This document shows positions 10,314 through 21,105 of a DNA stretch of 64,000 nt, one piece after another. Numbering within the stretch: position 1 is the first letter of the stretch; the number at the start of each line of letters is the position of its first letter. Source of the DNA: Gibbula magus (taxonomy: Eukaryota > Mollusca > Gastropoda > Trochida > Trochidae); the NCBI GenBank assembly GCA_936450465.1, contig OW388302.1, positions 58,902,459 to 58,966,458 of the forward strand. The letters are read 5' to 3'. Under the pieces are notes generated by a model that was not told where the DNA came from, made no database searches, and was given only the letters and a program-made list of their open reading frames with translations. The position numbers and the translations under genes are program-made.

Positions 10314-11936
10314 GGTGGATGTTTTATTGGAGAAAGGCGTCCGTCTGAGGACCGACCTCTCTGCCCCTTCTTGGGCGAGTTGTTAAGAGATGCTGTGTCT
10401 GATGCGTCCATAAGGACATCATCAGACTCGAGGTCGAGAGATCCATACTTGTTGTAGACCTCGACCGCATTCCTGTGGCCTTTGGGAGTGCGGTTAGATG
10501 TTTTTGATTTTGTGTTATTTGAAGCTGTTTTTGAGGTTGATTGCTTTGAGTTGTGATTTGATGGTTTTGTTCCTTTTGGGATTGTTTGAGAACCTGTCAG
10601 CTTGACAGGCTCTTTAACAGACAGAAGAGGGATTGTCATGGTACCTATTGTAGAGGATGTGGAACTACGGAGAGTAGTTTTTGTAGGTGGATCATTGATC
10701 CATTCAAGTCTGTCTGAGTTGAGACAGAGCGTTTAGGGGTATTTGCTGAAGATACTATGGATGAATACGAGGGTTTAGGTCCCTCAGTAACCAGGCGTTT
10801 AGCTTCCGAGAAGGAGATATTTTGGGTATATTTAATTTTGAGGATTTTAGACTCCTGTTGCCACCGAGGGCATTCCTTGGAGGAAGCCATGTGTTCGCCA
10901 GAACAGTTGGCGCACTTTGGCAACTCTTTGCAGTCCTTTGGATGGCTTTCATCCTCGGGCTTGCCACACTGAGGACAAACACGGTCATCAGCCCTGCAAG
11001 AGTTGCTTCCATGGCCAAACTTCTGACATCGGTAGCAACGGAGGGGGTTAGGGATATAGAGTTCGGTTGAGAGTTTGTAGTAACCTGCATTTATTATTTT
11101 AGGAGCTTGAGGAAGTGAAAAGGTTAGAAGATAAGTGTGGGTTTTAATGATTTTATCATCTCTCTTGATGGTGAAGCGCTTTACTGCTGTCACCGCCTGG
11201 TTCCTGAGGTTGTCTAGGAGCTCTTGCTCGGTGGCATCCTCGAGACATCGATCCTTATCACGGATGATGGCTTTGCTGCTGTTTAAGGTTGTGTGTGGAG
11301 AAACCTTGACAGGTTTGTCCACAATGAGTTTTAATGTTTGCAATGATTTTGATTGTTGTGGGGATTTGCATTCCACCAATAGGTACCCATTCCTGATTTT
11401 TTTAACATCCTTAACATCACCGGCAAGACCTTGAATGGTCTTGGCGGTGGCGAAAGGATTTAAGCGCAGTGGTTTGTCATCAATAGATGATATGACGAGA
11501 AATCTTGGCCAGTTGTTTGATGCTGAATATGAGTGAGTGAGTGAGTGAGTTATTGTTTAACGCCGCTTCGGCAGTATTGCAGCCATTAGCGGCGAGATAT
11601 TTAATTTATTTGCCTAATTTAAAAATGAAAATTGCAATTGAAAAACAGAACACGACACGAAGGCCGTAAAAACATCAGCGTATTATCACAAGTTGAATAA
11701 AAGCTGATAATGAAAAGTTAAAATTTACAATTTGTCAATAAGGTGTATAGCCTTCAAAAAATCTAAAACACGATGCTCACCGAAATGAGTAAAAACTTGA
11801 TTGATTGAAATAGAAGGATAAAAAGTTTCCCTGATATTGCTGAATATGAATTTGATTTTGATGGAGTGGCCTCTTCGTCAGAAGAGCGACTCTCATCCAT
11901 TGAAAGTGTACGCTTTTTTTTGCCTGTTCTAGTCAT
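10310..11936 (-). pseudogene. LINE ORF1 (gag-like, CCHC zinc knuckles), interrupted
   Basis: Starts at the ATG at 11936 (MTRTGKKKRTLSMDE), is interrupted by the nested LINE 3' end at 11533-11837 and resumes through 11520. Three zinc knuckles are readable: CYRCQKFGHGSNSC, CPQCGKPEDESHPKDC and CANCSGEHMASSKEC. A one-base frameshift lies near 10710, just after STQTDL; the reading then continues in another frame to the TGA at 10310-10312. ORF1 proteins of this kind bind the element RNA. The stop codon overlaps the ORF2 start (ATGA at 10313-10310). Confidence 0.8.
11533..11837 (-). mobile_element. Nested LINE 3'-end insertion in ORF1 of the same family
   Basis: A 305-bp copy of the LINE 3' end (tail at left) bracketed by tgctgaatatga at 11521-11532 and 11838-11849. 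Removing it and one duplicate rejoins ORF1 (SKSNSYSA on one side, NNWPRFLVISSIDD on the other). The orientation equals that of the host element. Confidence 0.85.
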
Positions 11937-12552
11937 GGTAGGTACAAAATGTTCATCGACCTGGATCCCCACCCACCACGGAGCACCAACAAGGGCAATG
12001 CTGTATGTCAGCGGGTGTCCAGCTGACAGCACCGAGGATACCAGGATGATATACTCCACTAAAACGTTGCCAATGTTTCACTGGATTGGCCCATGGGCCA
12101 CCGCTATCTTGGAAGCCGAATAAAGTTGATGAATGTGTGCAAGAGAGCACTAAGAAAGAGTACAGTGAGTAGGGATAGTACATCAGAAAGGAAAGCATTG
12201 TGGAAAGGTGGTGAAGGTATGCAAGAGAGCACCAAGAAAGTAAAGAAAATAATTGTAAAGAGAGGTATCAGCGTAAGGAGAGGGATAGCAAAGATGTGCG
12301 CAACCAAGTGCTTGGCATGACCAGCCGATTGACCAGACCGGACCAATCTTGCCACCTGTCTAGATGAAGTCGGGGCCAAAGCAGTGTATTGGTCAGTGGA
12401 AGCATTCTGCTACACCGAGCCTCAACCACCAGGCATCCTTCCTCCACCCTTACAGGTCGCAGTCCACGGCAAACAGACTGCCCCCTTTAAGTCGCCTCTT
12501 ACGACAAGCAGGAGGAACTGAGGGCCTATTCTAACCCGGGCACCCCACGGGG
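11937..12552 (-). other. LINE 5' leader
   Basis: Non-coding leader of about 615 nt between the TSD and ORF1. The first ~190 nt are GC-rich (gtggggtgcccgggttagaa, cttgtcgtaagaggcgac). I remember the second motif as common in molluscan repeats, but this was not checked. Imperfect repeats (gcaagagagcac) lie at about 12139 and 12221. It may contain an internal promoter, as I-type LINEs usually do, but no specific element was recognised. Confidence 0.55.
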
Positions 12553-12676
12553 GATCAAGTTTGAACTCACTCCTTGAGGCGTGTTTGTGATTAACCATTA
12601 ATGACATTTGTGAAGTTTATCACTGCCGCTAGATGAATTTATGAGGTGTGTTAAATCACCAAAAACACATGTTTAT

Positions 12677-13223
12677 GAGTGAGTGAGTGAGTGAGTTAGT
12701 TATTGTTTAACGCCGTTCCGGCAGTATTGCAGCCATTAGCGGCGAGATATTGAATTATTTGCCTAGTTTAACAAAGGAAATTGCAATTGAAAAACAGAAT
12801 ACGACACGAAGGCCGCAAAAACATCAGCATATCATCACAAGTTGAATAAAAGCTAATAATGAAAAGTAAAACTTTACAATTTGTCAATAAGGTGTATAGC
12901 CTTTAAGAAATCTAAAACACGATGCTCAACGAAACGAGTAAAAACTTGACTGATTGAAATAGAAGGATAAAAAGTTTCCCAATATGTGCAGTGTCCAAAC
13001 ACTCACATAGAGTGAGTGAGTGAGTTATTGTTTAACGCCGCTTCGGCAGTATTGCAGCCATTAGCGGCGAGATCACTCACATAGAATGTGTTTCATTGTG
13101 AGGGGACACTGGTAGGGTATACATACCGGGGGATATTCCCCCTTTAAATGATATAAGTGAGTAAGATAAGAGTTCCAATACGACATCGTCGTAGGTCACA
13201 AGCTTCCTGCCGGGTAAAAGGAG
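12677..13223 (-). mobile_element. LINE 3'-end copy, itself interrupted
   Basis: A 5'-truncated copy covering the tail, stem-loop, 3' UTR and the end of ORF2. It is split by a 63-bp insertion at 13011-13073. No clear TSD was found around the outer copy. Confidence 0.75.
13011..13073 (-). mobile_element. 63-bp LINE 3'-end insertion nested in a LINE copy
   Basis: Tail plus stem-loop only, bracketed by cactcacatag at 13000-13010 and 13074-13084. It interrupts the older copy at 12677-13223. Confidence 0.8.
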
Positions 13224-13256
13224 ATTATTATTATCTAAAGCACCTCTCAAACTGGA

Positions 13257-13326
13257 GTGAGTGAGTGAATTATTGTTTAACGCTGCTTCGGCAGTATTGC
13301 AGCCATTAGCGGCGAGATATTTAATT
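13257..13326 (-). mobile_element. 70-bp LINE 3'-end insertion with 12-bp TSD
   Basis: Bracketed by tctcaaactgga at 13245-13256 and 13327-13338. Contains the tail, the stem-loop and gatatttaattt. Confidence 0.8.
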
Positions 13327-13613
13327 TCTCAAACTGGACAGAAACAAGAAGAAATATAAAGCTAAAAATCAGCCAAAACAACAAAGGAGGACATTCAAGC
13401 TTGTCTGTAAAGATAATTCCAAACAAGTGCCAATACGCAACATGACATCGCCCCTATGCAAGCAGCTAGCCAACCAAATGATGATCTCACCACATACTCA
13501 CTCACAGCAAGGGGTGGACGACGCAGTTGATCAGCTCAACAACATTTTAATGACAGCTTCACAGGGTGCTGTAAAGCTGGTAAGAATCAAGAAGAAATCT
13601 CATAAAAAGAAAA

Positions 13614-14388
13614 AAATAGAGCCATGGGCTCTGTAGCTCATCAGGATTTCATTGATTTACTATCTAAAGTTGAATATTTAAGTTATTTAAGTTATTGTTT
13701 ACAAGCAAAAGATAGGTTCTTAGATCATGACCACTGTGACCCCATTTGGGGTCACGGGGTCACATAATCTACAATTTAGAATCCCCATTGGCCAAGGAGT
13801 ATGCACAAAACTTTTCAGCTCTCTAGACCTTTTGGAACTGGAGTAGAAGATAAAAATAGGTTTTTAAGAATGAGACCCCTGTGACCCCATTTGGGGTCAT
13901 GGGGTCACGAAATCTACAATTTAGAATCCCCATTGGCCAAGGAGTCTGCACACAACTTTTCAGCTCTCCAGACCTTTTGGAACTTGAGAAGAAGATGAAA
14001 ATAAATTTTTAAGGATGTGACCCCTGTGACCCCATTTGGGGTCATGGGGTCATGAAATCTACAATTTAGAATCCCCATTGGCCAAGGAGTCTGCCCACAA
14101 CTTTTCAGCTCTCTAGACCTTTTGGAACTGAAGAAGAAGATGAAAATAGGTGTTTAAGGATGTGACCCCTGTGACCCCATTTGGGGTCATGGGGTCACGA
14201 AATCTACAATTTAGAATCCCCATTGGCCAAGGAGTCTGCACATAAAATTTCAGCTCTGTGGAATCATTGGTTCTGGAGAAGAAGTCGAAAAAGCGAAAAG
14301 TTTAAGGATGGACGGATAGACGGACGCCGGACACCATGCCATGCCATGCCATAAGCCCATCGGGCCTTTCAGGCCTGATGAGCTAAAA
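13614..14388. mobile_element. Tandem-repeat element, four 145-bp units (Helentron-like non-autonomous?)
   Basis: Left end has the palindrome gagccatgggctc, then tagctcatcagg (13634-13645). Right end has the inverse cctgatgagcta (14374-14385), preceded by a hairpin-forming gcccatcgggc...ggcctgatgagc. The core is about four copies of the same 145-bp unit that fills 50.2-55.7 kb. It lies inside the second LINE. Inverted ends plus a tandem core resemble non-autonomous Helentrons (HINEs) described in bivalves and insects; that is an inference. Confidence 0.65.
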
Positions 14389-15044
14389 ATGGTTCAACTC
14401 AAACTGTCGCTCACTAAAGCAAATAGTTGACGCTGCATGGCTTGATCACATTGAACACCCATATGATAGGACTACACAGTAAAAGTTCTATGCTGCACGA
14501 TAACAATGTAAGAAATGTTGCAAACATGCAGAACAACAGTATACCTCAAATCTATTGAATAAATTGGAATCCCTCTCAGAAAACCAATCTAAGTAGTATT
14601 GGTGACCAGGACGGTGAGAGCAGTGATAATATCTCCATGGACGACCGGGAACACCATTTCACAAATCTAAATTCTGAGATTCCAAACTCAACGGCATTCC
14701 ATGAGCATGTGTCTTCAACAGTATCTGACTTGAGGAACTCAGACAAAGTAGACCTGTCACACCAGTTAAACAAACCCATCACAGCCACTGACTTTTATGG
14801 TGCTGTCAAGAGACTTTAGCATGGCAAGCATGGCGGTCCTGACCTGATATTGAATAAAATCTTAATTACATCATCGCATCTACTTGCTGACCATTACCTT
14901 CAGCTGTTTAATTTAGTTTTGGAAAGTGCCATTTTCCCATCACAGTGAAGAACATCATATATTGTCCCCATACACAAGAAAGGGGATGCATCTGACACAA
15001 ACAATTATAGAGGTATTGCAATAGGCAGCTGCCTATCCATCCTC

Positions 15045-15362
15045 GGTTACCCATGGTTTTATATATGCTCCGTTACTCTCCACTATATCACCCATGGGAA
15101 ACCTTATCAGGAGAATCTGTACTCAAATTACCCGCCCTTGGCCGGCGTGAGCCAATCAAACTGCTACGTAGCTTGGACCTGCGAGCCAATGACAATTCAT
15201 ATAACTTCGTTTCAAAGCAAGCGAGGTCATTGTCTTAGCCATCCGTCACCGGTTATCTCCATTGACCATTTCCGTCTTATCCCAATGAGCATTTTCTTTG
15301 GTTACTGACTTCGTCTTCGTCGGTAATTTGAGAACAGATTCCCCTGATAAGGTACGAGTACG
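15045..15362. repeat. MITE-like insert with 20-bp inverted repeats
   Basis: accttatcaggagaatctgt at 15100-15119 is inverted at 15334-15353 with one mismatch. The block separates RT parts that should be close together, so it is probably an insertion, with some RT sequence lost. True ends were not resolved. Confidence 0.45.
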
Positions 15363-15942
15363 GTACTGATAAGAGGCAAGCAGGGTTCAGAAAAGATTTC
15401 AGGACAACTGACAATATCTTCATTCTTAGAACTCTGATAAATAAGTACAAACAATCTAAGAAGAATTTATATGCATGCTTTGTTGATTTTACTAAAGCTT
15501 TTGACTCAATCTGGCGTGACGGTTTGATCTTTAAACTTAGACGTCGGATATTAAGCCTGGTGGAAAACATATACTCTGATGTCTCCTATGTTATCAAGAC
15601 GGACGCAAGTATTACCAACCCTATTAACTAAAAAATCGGTGTCAAACAAGGATGTGTCTGCAGTCCAACGCTATTCAACATTTATGTAAATGACCTCTTA
15701 GACTATCTATCTGATAAGGAAAATGATGCGCCAACGTTGGACAATAATTCCCTCAGTCACCTGTTATTTGCAGACGATCTAATCCTATTATCTCAGTCAG
15801 CTGCAGGCCTTCAGAACAGTCTCAATAATCTACACTGTTATACAATTGATTGGAAACTCCAGGTAAATCTATCCAAGACAAAGATCATAATTTTTGGTAA
15901 CAGTAAGAAGGACCATAATATAAAATTCAATCTAGATTAAAC

Positions 15943-16722
15943 AAGTGTTTGCCACTAACATGGCAATGTCCCCCGCTGGTGACATTGAGTTGGTAAGACA
16001 CATCATTGGAGCTACTTTATATATTGCATTACTGGTAAAAAGTGCCATGATGATCAGCAAATTTTAAGACTTTAGGTGCTTGGTTTCATGATATATCGTG
16101 TTAATAAGAGTTGTAAAAGTGGTCAAAGTTTTGTGGTGACCTTGAAAATAAGGTCAAGGTCACCAAATGTACTGGTGAGTGTGTCATCCCCAAATGTAGG
16201 TTGACACCGAATTTGGATGCAACACTTCATGATATATCGTGTTAATAAAAGTTCAAAAAGTGGTCAAAGTGTTGTAGTGACCATGAAAATAAGGTCAAGG
16301 TCACCAAAATCCCCTGGTGTCTGCGTCATCCCCCAGTGTAGACTGACACCGAGTTTGAAGAATTTGAGTCCAAACGGTCAAGATGTATCGCGTTAACAAG
16401 AGTTAGAAAAGTGGTCAAATTGTTGCGATGACCTTGAAAATGAGGTCAAGGTCACTAAAATCAACTGGTTTTTGCGTCTTTCCCCAATGTAGGCAGACAA
16501 CTAATTTGAAGACTTTGGATACAATGTTTCATGAGATATCGCGTTAACAAGAGTTCAAAGAGTGTCATGGTGACCTTGAAAATAAGGCCAATGTCACCAA
16601 AATTGACTGGTGTCTGCGACTTCCCACAATGCAGGAACATCAAATTTGAAGACTTCGGATGCAATGCTTCATAAGATAACGCGTAAACAAGAAATGTGAC
16701 GGACGGACGCCGCTGAATACAT
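15943..16722. mobile_element. Tandem-repeat element of ~146-bp units, second family
   Basis: About 4.5 units, marked by gatatatcgtgttaataa-like boxes near 16090, 16231, 16381, 16532 and 16674. Units carry aaggtcaaggtcacc and end in gtgacggacggacgcc, as the other tandem-array family also does. It interrupts the second LINE between FNLD and VQDTYTYLG. Confidence 0.65.
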
Positions 16723-16940
16723 AGTCCATGCAAGTGCAAGTGCAAGATACCTATACATACCTTGGTATACCCTTCCATACGACTGGATCTTTTAAACCAG
16801 CAATCTCTACGCGGAGGAGTAAAGCTATGAGAGCCTGGTTTAAGATCAAAACCACCATGACAACAACTATGACACAATCAGTAGATGTCCTGCTGCGACT
16901 CTATCATGCCCTAGTTGTACCAACCGCGTCATATGGCTCA

Positions 16941-17112
16941 GAGTGAGTGAGTGAGTGAGTGAGTGAGTTATTGTTTAACGCCGCTTCGGCAGTATTGCAG
17001 CCATTAGCGGCGAGATGTTTAAATTATTTGCCTAATTTAATAAAGAAAATTGCAATTGAAAAACAGAACACGGCACGAAGGCCGCAAAAACATCAGCATA
17101 TTATCACAAGTT
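16941..17112 (-). mobile_element. LINE 3'-end copy
   Basis: Tail, stem-loop and ~110 bp of 3' UTR of the I/Nimb-like family, ending at cacaagttga. It is followed directly by a left end of the tandem-repeat element (gagccatggcctctgtagct). Confidence 0.75.
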
Positions 17113-18780
17113 GAAAAATAGAGCCATGGCCTCTGTAGCTCATCAGGAGATAATAAGTGGGGTATGTTATGGAGTGGACTTTATAGCAATGGTCAGATAA
17201 TGGAATGTAGTAATAAGAATCTAGGTAGTGAAACGATTAAAGCAGTTTAAAAATATTTTGTTACCATAACTTTGCCAATCTGCTATATATATGTGTTGAA
17301 AGAGCAACACAAAGCTTGGAAATAAATTGCTGGTATCAAACATATAATAATGTGGTGGAGAGATCATACTATTTTTTAAGATCGTACACACATTATATAA
17401 TAATGAATATACCGGGTACAATTCTTTGCATACAATTCACCACTGTAAGCTATTGCAATAATGGCCTGGGGCTGTAGAAGAAAATGAAAAAAAACCTTTT
17501 TAGGTCATGACCCCTGCTAATTATTATCAAAATTGGTTACACATAAATCAACATTCGTTATGAATATCATACACCTTTGCATTATATTGTTTTAATTCTT
17601 AATTGCATTATGGCAATACCAACATTTATTACATAATGAATAGCAGCCTCAGTTTTTGAAAATCCCATTTCTCATAGGCTCCATTTCAATACTTCATAAA
17701 TTGGTAAATTTTTTTTTAGTAAATTCTTTTTCACCATTTCTTATAGGCTCCCTTTCAATATTTGATAAAATGGTGATATTCTATGAATAAATTATTTTTA
17801 TAGAGTCAGTGGAAGACTAAAGCAGTCTCACGCAAAGTCTATGATAACACAGTGCTGCACAGAAGTTTGAAGTAACCTGAAACCTCTGTGTAACTATCAG
17901 TTTTCATTCTTCTGCCAGGAAGAGGTCAACACAATGCAATTACATAACATGCAGACACTGGACTCACAGCCAGTAAAATTTATATGTTAGATGCAGTTTT
18001 TCCTACAATTAATTATTTTTCTGTACTGGAGAAGATGATGAAAATAGGTGTGATGTCACAATCTCATATAGCTACTTCTTTTATAGTCCTATGTTATCAC
18101 CAGTCACCACTAGTCATATTCAGTTCACATATCTCATGTAAAATGAAAAAATTTAATTCCTCTTCAAGTTATTCCTTCAAGGGGTATTCAATAGTTCTCA
18201 TTTCAAATAGATTCACATTAAACATGTCCATGATGTAGACATCTATCTCATTTCTTGTTCCTATTGAATAAAATTAACTGCAAAGTTAATAGAAAACTAA
18301 ATCAGTTATAAAGTATAAAATATGATATAAATAAGGTATACCAAATTGACTCGTACTGGAAATTCTCATTAATTAATTAATTAATTCTCCAAATAATTAC
18401 ACAATATCATGAGATATTAAAAAACTCCATTATTTACTCTTAAATTTCAAAGAACATAATATTAGATTTAATAAAAGATTCTGTATTAAGTCTTAGAATA
18501 CTTTTAGACTTGTGTACCTTTATCAGCAAATTCACTTGCAAAATACAAATAATTACTCATATGTGAAATGTGAGACAAAGATAAAATATGACTTATATTT
18601 TTGTTAGACCTCCAATTCTAAGTTTTTAATTCTAAATATCTTTTTTTCATCAGACATATTATATTCTCAAAGCACATGTTAGAACTCTCACATCAGAAAG
18701 ATGAAATGCCTTTAACTCAGCTGTTTTCTTTAAAATTACCTCCCTTACCTACTTACTGATTGAAGTGCACATATAATCTC
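17113..18780. other. AT-rich stretch without genes
   Basis: Holds a left-end stub of the tandem-repeat element (17113-17145), a stub of its unit (about 17465-17520), a two-copy ~66-bp direct repeat (17667-17775, cataggctcc versus tataggctcc) and a ttaa-repeat at about 18370. Nothing coding seen. Confidence 0.5.
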
Positions 18781-18784
18781 AGAA

Positions 18785-19460
18785 AGATGCTGTAAACTGA
18801 AATAGGATTTTAGGTTATGATCCCTGTGACCCATATTTGGGGTCACAGACTCACCAAATTTACAATTTAGAATCCCTTACAGCCAAGGAGTCTGTACATA
18901 AAATTTCAGCTCGCTAGAGCCATTGGGACTGGAGATGAAGATGAAAATAGCATTTTAGGTCATTGCCTCTGTGACCCAATATTTGGGGTCTCACTGTCAC
19001 CAAATTTACAATTTAGAATCCCCTTCAGTCAAGGAGTATGTACATAAAATTTCAGCTCTCTATGTTCATTAGGACTGGAGAAGAAGATGAAAATAGTTTT
19101 TTTTAGGTAATGACCCCTGTGAGCCACAATTGGGGTCACAGGGTCACCAAATCTACAATTTAGAATCCCTTTCAGCCAAGGAGTCTGTACATAAAATTTC
19201 AGCTCTCTGGAGTCATTGGTTCTGGAGAAGAAGATGAAAATAGCTTTTAAGGTTATGACCCCTGTGACCCACATTTGGGGTCACAGGGTCACCAAATTTA
19301 CAATTTAGTATCCCCTTCAGCCAAGGAGTCTGTACATTAAATTTCAGCTCTCTGGAGTCATTGGTTCTGGAGAAGAAGTCGAAAAAGCGAAAAGTTTACG
19401 GACGGACGGACGCCATCCCATGCCATAAGCTCATCGGGCCTTTCAGGCCATATGAGCTAA
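18785..19460. mobile_element. Tandem-repeat element, diverged copy with about four units
   Basis: Units with tgacccctgtgaccc, tggggtcacagggtcacc, caatttagaatccc and ctggagaagaagatgaaaat match the 145-bp unit at lower identity. The right end (gacggacggacgcc, ccataagctcatcgggcc, ggccatatgagcta) is the family terminus. Confidence 0.7.
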
Positions 19461-20065
19461 TAAAAGCTGATAATGAAAAGTTAAAATTTACAATTTGTCA
19501 ATAAGGTGTATAGCCTTTAAAAAATCTAAAACACGATGCTCACCGAAATGAGTAAAAACTTGATTGATTGAAATAGAAGGATAAAAAGTGTCCCTGATAT
19601 GTGCAGTGTCCCAACACTCACATAGAATGTGTTTGATTGTGAGAGGACACTGACAGGGTATACATACTGGGGGATCTTCCCCCTTTAAAAGATATGAGTG
19701 AGTAAGATGAGAGTGTCCAATACGACATCGTCGTAAGACACAAGCTTCCTGCCGGGTAAAAGAGGATAGAGATTTGTAACCTAAATGAGGTTGAATAGTG
19801 TGAAGTTTGTTAATAGCAGGTTTGGAATCCGTATATGGAACTTTGGTAGGAGAAATATGTTTGAGGTTTAATGCTGATTTAGCAGCTGAGTCAGCTTTGT
19901 TATTACCTCTTATACCCATATGGCTAGGAAGCCAGCAGAAGACGATGTCGCATTGGAGACAAGAATTATGAAGTAATAAAATATCCCTGATAAATGGGTG
20001 ATCACTCTTACAGTTTTAAATTAGGCAAGAAAGTGAATTAAAAAAATAATGTAAGTTGAGTTTTT
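19461..20065 (-). mobile_element. LINE 3'-end copy with readable ORF2 C-terminus
   Basis: Starts inside the 3' UTR (tail missing), where it abuts the tandem-repeat element. It reads the RNase H end (MGIRGNNKADSAAKS, in 19919-19488) through a Cys-rich tail (CQCPLTIKHILCECWDTAH) to DKL and a stop. A short in-frame deletion lies after SKPAI, relative to the fragment at 43.4 kb. Confidence 0.8.
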
Positions 20066-20074
20066 AATGTTGGG

Positions 20075-20140
20075 AGTCGAACCCCGGACCTCTTGATCCG
20101 AAGCTAAACGCGATAACCAGTGCGCTATCCAACCCCACTC
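20075..20140 (-). repeat. SINE tRNA-like head fragment
   Basis: ggagtcgaaccccggacctc (B box) to cgataaccagtgcgctatcc (A box), read on the minus strand; no body or tail. It is not a functional tRNA gene: the acceptor stem does not close. Confidence 0.6.
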
Positions 20141-20782
20141 TTGATGTATATGCATGATGAAGTTACAAGTGATTGGTTGAAGCTGATTTGCATGAATCAC
20201 ATTGAAACTGCGACCAGGAACACCCATCGTCTTTCTATCACTTTCCACATTGTCTTCATAGATCTATTTATGGACTCACTTCCTGATGCAATGCAAAGGA
20301 CCTTGCACACAATTCTTACAGGCCAAGCGGATTTTAGTGAGGAGCTTATGAGATATTATGAACCATTCCTTTCATGAAAGCTCAACATTTACACTCCATC
20401 TTGAGATGTTGCAATCTACCTAGCAGAAAGGTACAGGTGGCTACAACTTACTCCTGTCTGCAGTGAAGTCATCTTTGCCATTTTCCTTTTTGAATGGTGT
20501 CTCATCGTATGCAGCATTTTCTCTATGAACACTACTCATGTGGTCATTTCTGGTAAGAGATAAATGTGTCTCTTCTCTACCAAGTACAAGGACAACAAAG
20601 TAAACGTTGTATCCAAGGATAAAATAATAGAAATTGTCTCTAAATAGAAATACATTTGAAACCTACATTTTGAAACCTACATTCGAGACTAAATAAGCAC
20701 AGCAGCGAAATCGATTAACTTGCTTCTTGAACTTGGTCACGGAGTTCTCACCAGCGAGCTGGGAAGTAAGCAGATAGGTTGA

Positions 20783-21093
20783 GGTGAGGTGATTTGGGGT
20801 TTAACGCCGCTTTCAAGAGTATTTCACTTATATCGCGGCTGCTAGTATTATGGCAGGGAGAAAGCCCGCAACGCCATGTGGCTATGCATTGCGGTGAAAC
20901 CTGCGAGCATCGGCTGGAACTAGCGAACCATGGGTGGTACTACGCTGAAATTCAGTGTAGCATTGCACCCAAACCTTACTGCGTGTAGAACAGTTCTCTA
21001 CTGCAGACAAAGTTGCCGTGCCCCTGGCGGGATTCGAACCCCGGACCTCTTGATCCGAAGCCGAACGCGCTAACCACTGCGCTATCCCGCCCC
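20783..21093 (-). repeat. Full-length tRNA-derived SINE with 12-bp TSD
   Basis: 311 bp between cagataggttga at 20771-20782 and 21094-21105. Minus strand: gggggcgggatagcgcagtg head with A box (tagcgcagtgg) and B box (ggttcgaatcc), a body, a stem (gccgc...gcggc) in the 3' 50 nt, agcggcgttaaac, and a tail of ctcac-type repeats. Reference copy for the family here. Confidence 0.85.
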
Positions 21094-21105
21094 CAGATAG
21101 GTTGA

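Larger units (their letters stand above)
6951..12552 (-). mobile_element. LINE (I/Nimb-like) retrotransposon, end-to-end copy
   Basis: A perfect 12-bp duplication, gatcaagtttga, lies at 6939-6950 and 12553-12564, so both ends of one insertion are visible (5602 bp). On the minus strand the order is a 5' leader (12552-11937), ORF1 with zinc knuckles, ORF2 (endonuclease remnant, reverse transcriptase, RNase H), a 188-nt 3' UTR and a (ctca)n tail. The RNase H domain after the RT and the CCHC ORF1 point to the I supergroup; Nimb is my best guess from memory. The copy is dead: most of the endonuclease is deleted near 10210, ORF1 and ORF2 carry frameshifts, and a 305-bp copy of its own 3' end sits in ORF1 (11533-11837). 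Confidence 0.85.
13339..16940 (+). mobile_element. Second LINE (plus strand), reverse transcriptase, fragmented
   Basis: Decayed non-LTR reverse transcriptase, different from the I/Nimb-like one. Pieces: 13339-13612 (linker region ending KIEPWAL); 14389-15045 (NKLESLSE, then SNYRGI-type NNYRGIAIG at about 15000); 15365-15940 (RQAGFRKDFRTTDN, CFVDFTKAFDSIWR, GVKQGCVCSPTLFNIYVND and the active site LFADDLILLS); 16725-16940 (DTYTYLGIPFHTTGSFK, thumb region). Gaps are filled by two tandem-repeat elements and a MITE-like insert. In-frame stops and frameshifts make it non-functional. I cannot fix the clade; an RTE- or Proto-like type is possible. No RNase H is visible. Confidence 0.7.

Noticed and set aside
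7436..12607. Plus-strand ORFs of 60-100 aa across the LINE
   Set aside because: Shadows of the minus-strand ORF1 and ORF2.
20120..20377. 85-aa plus-strand ORF after the SINE head
   Set aside because: It starts inside SINE sequence and has no recognised domain; there is no splice or context support.
21028..21093. tRNA genes at 6660, 20075, 21028, 27825, 38690, 39180, 40867 and 41258
   Set aside because: A and B boxes are present, but these are heads of SINEs; acceptor stems do not close and the sequence runs on into the SINE body.
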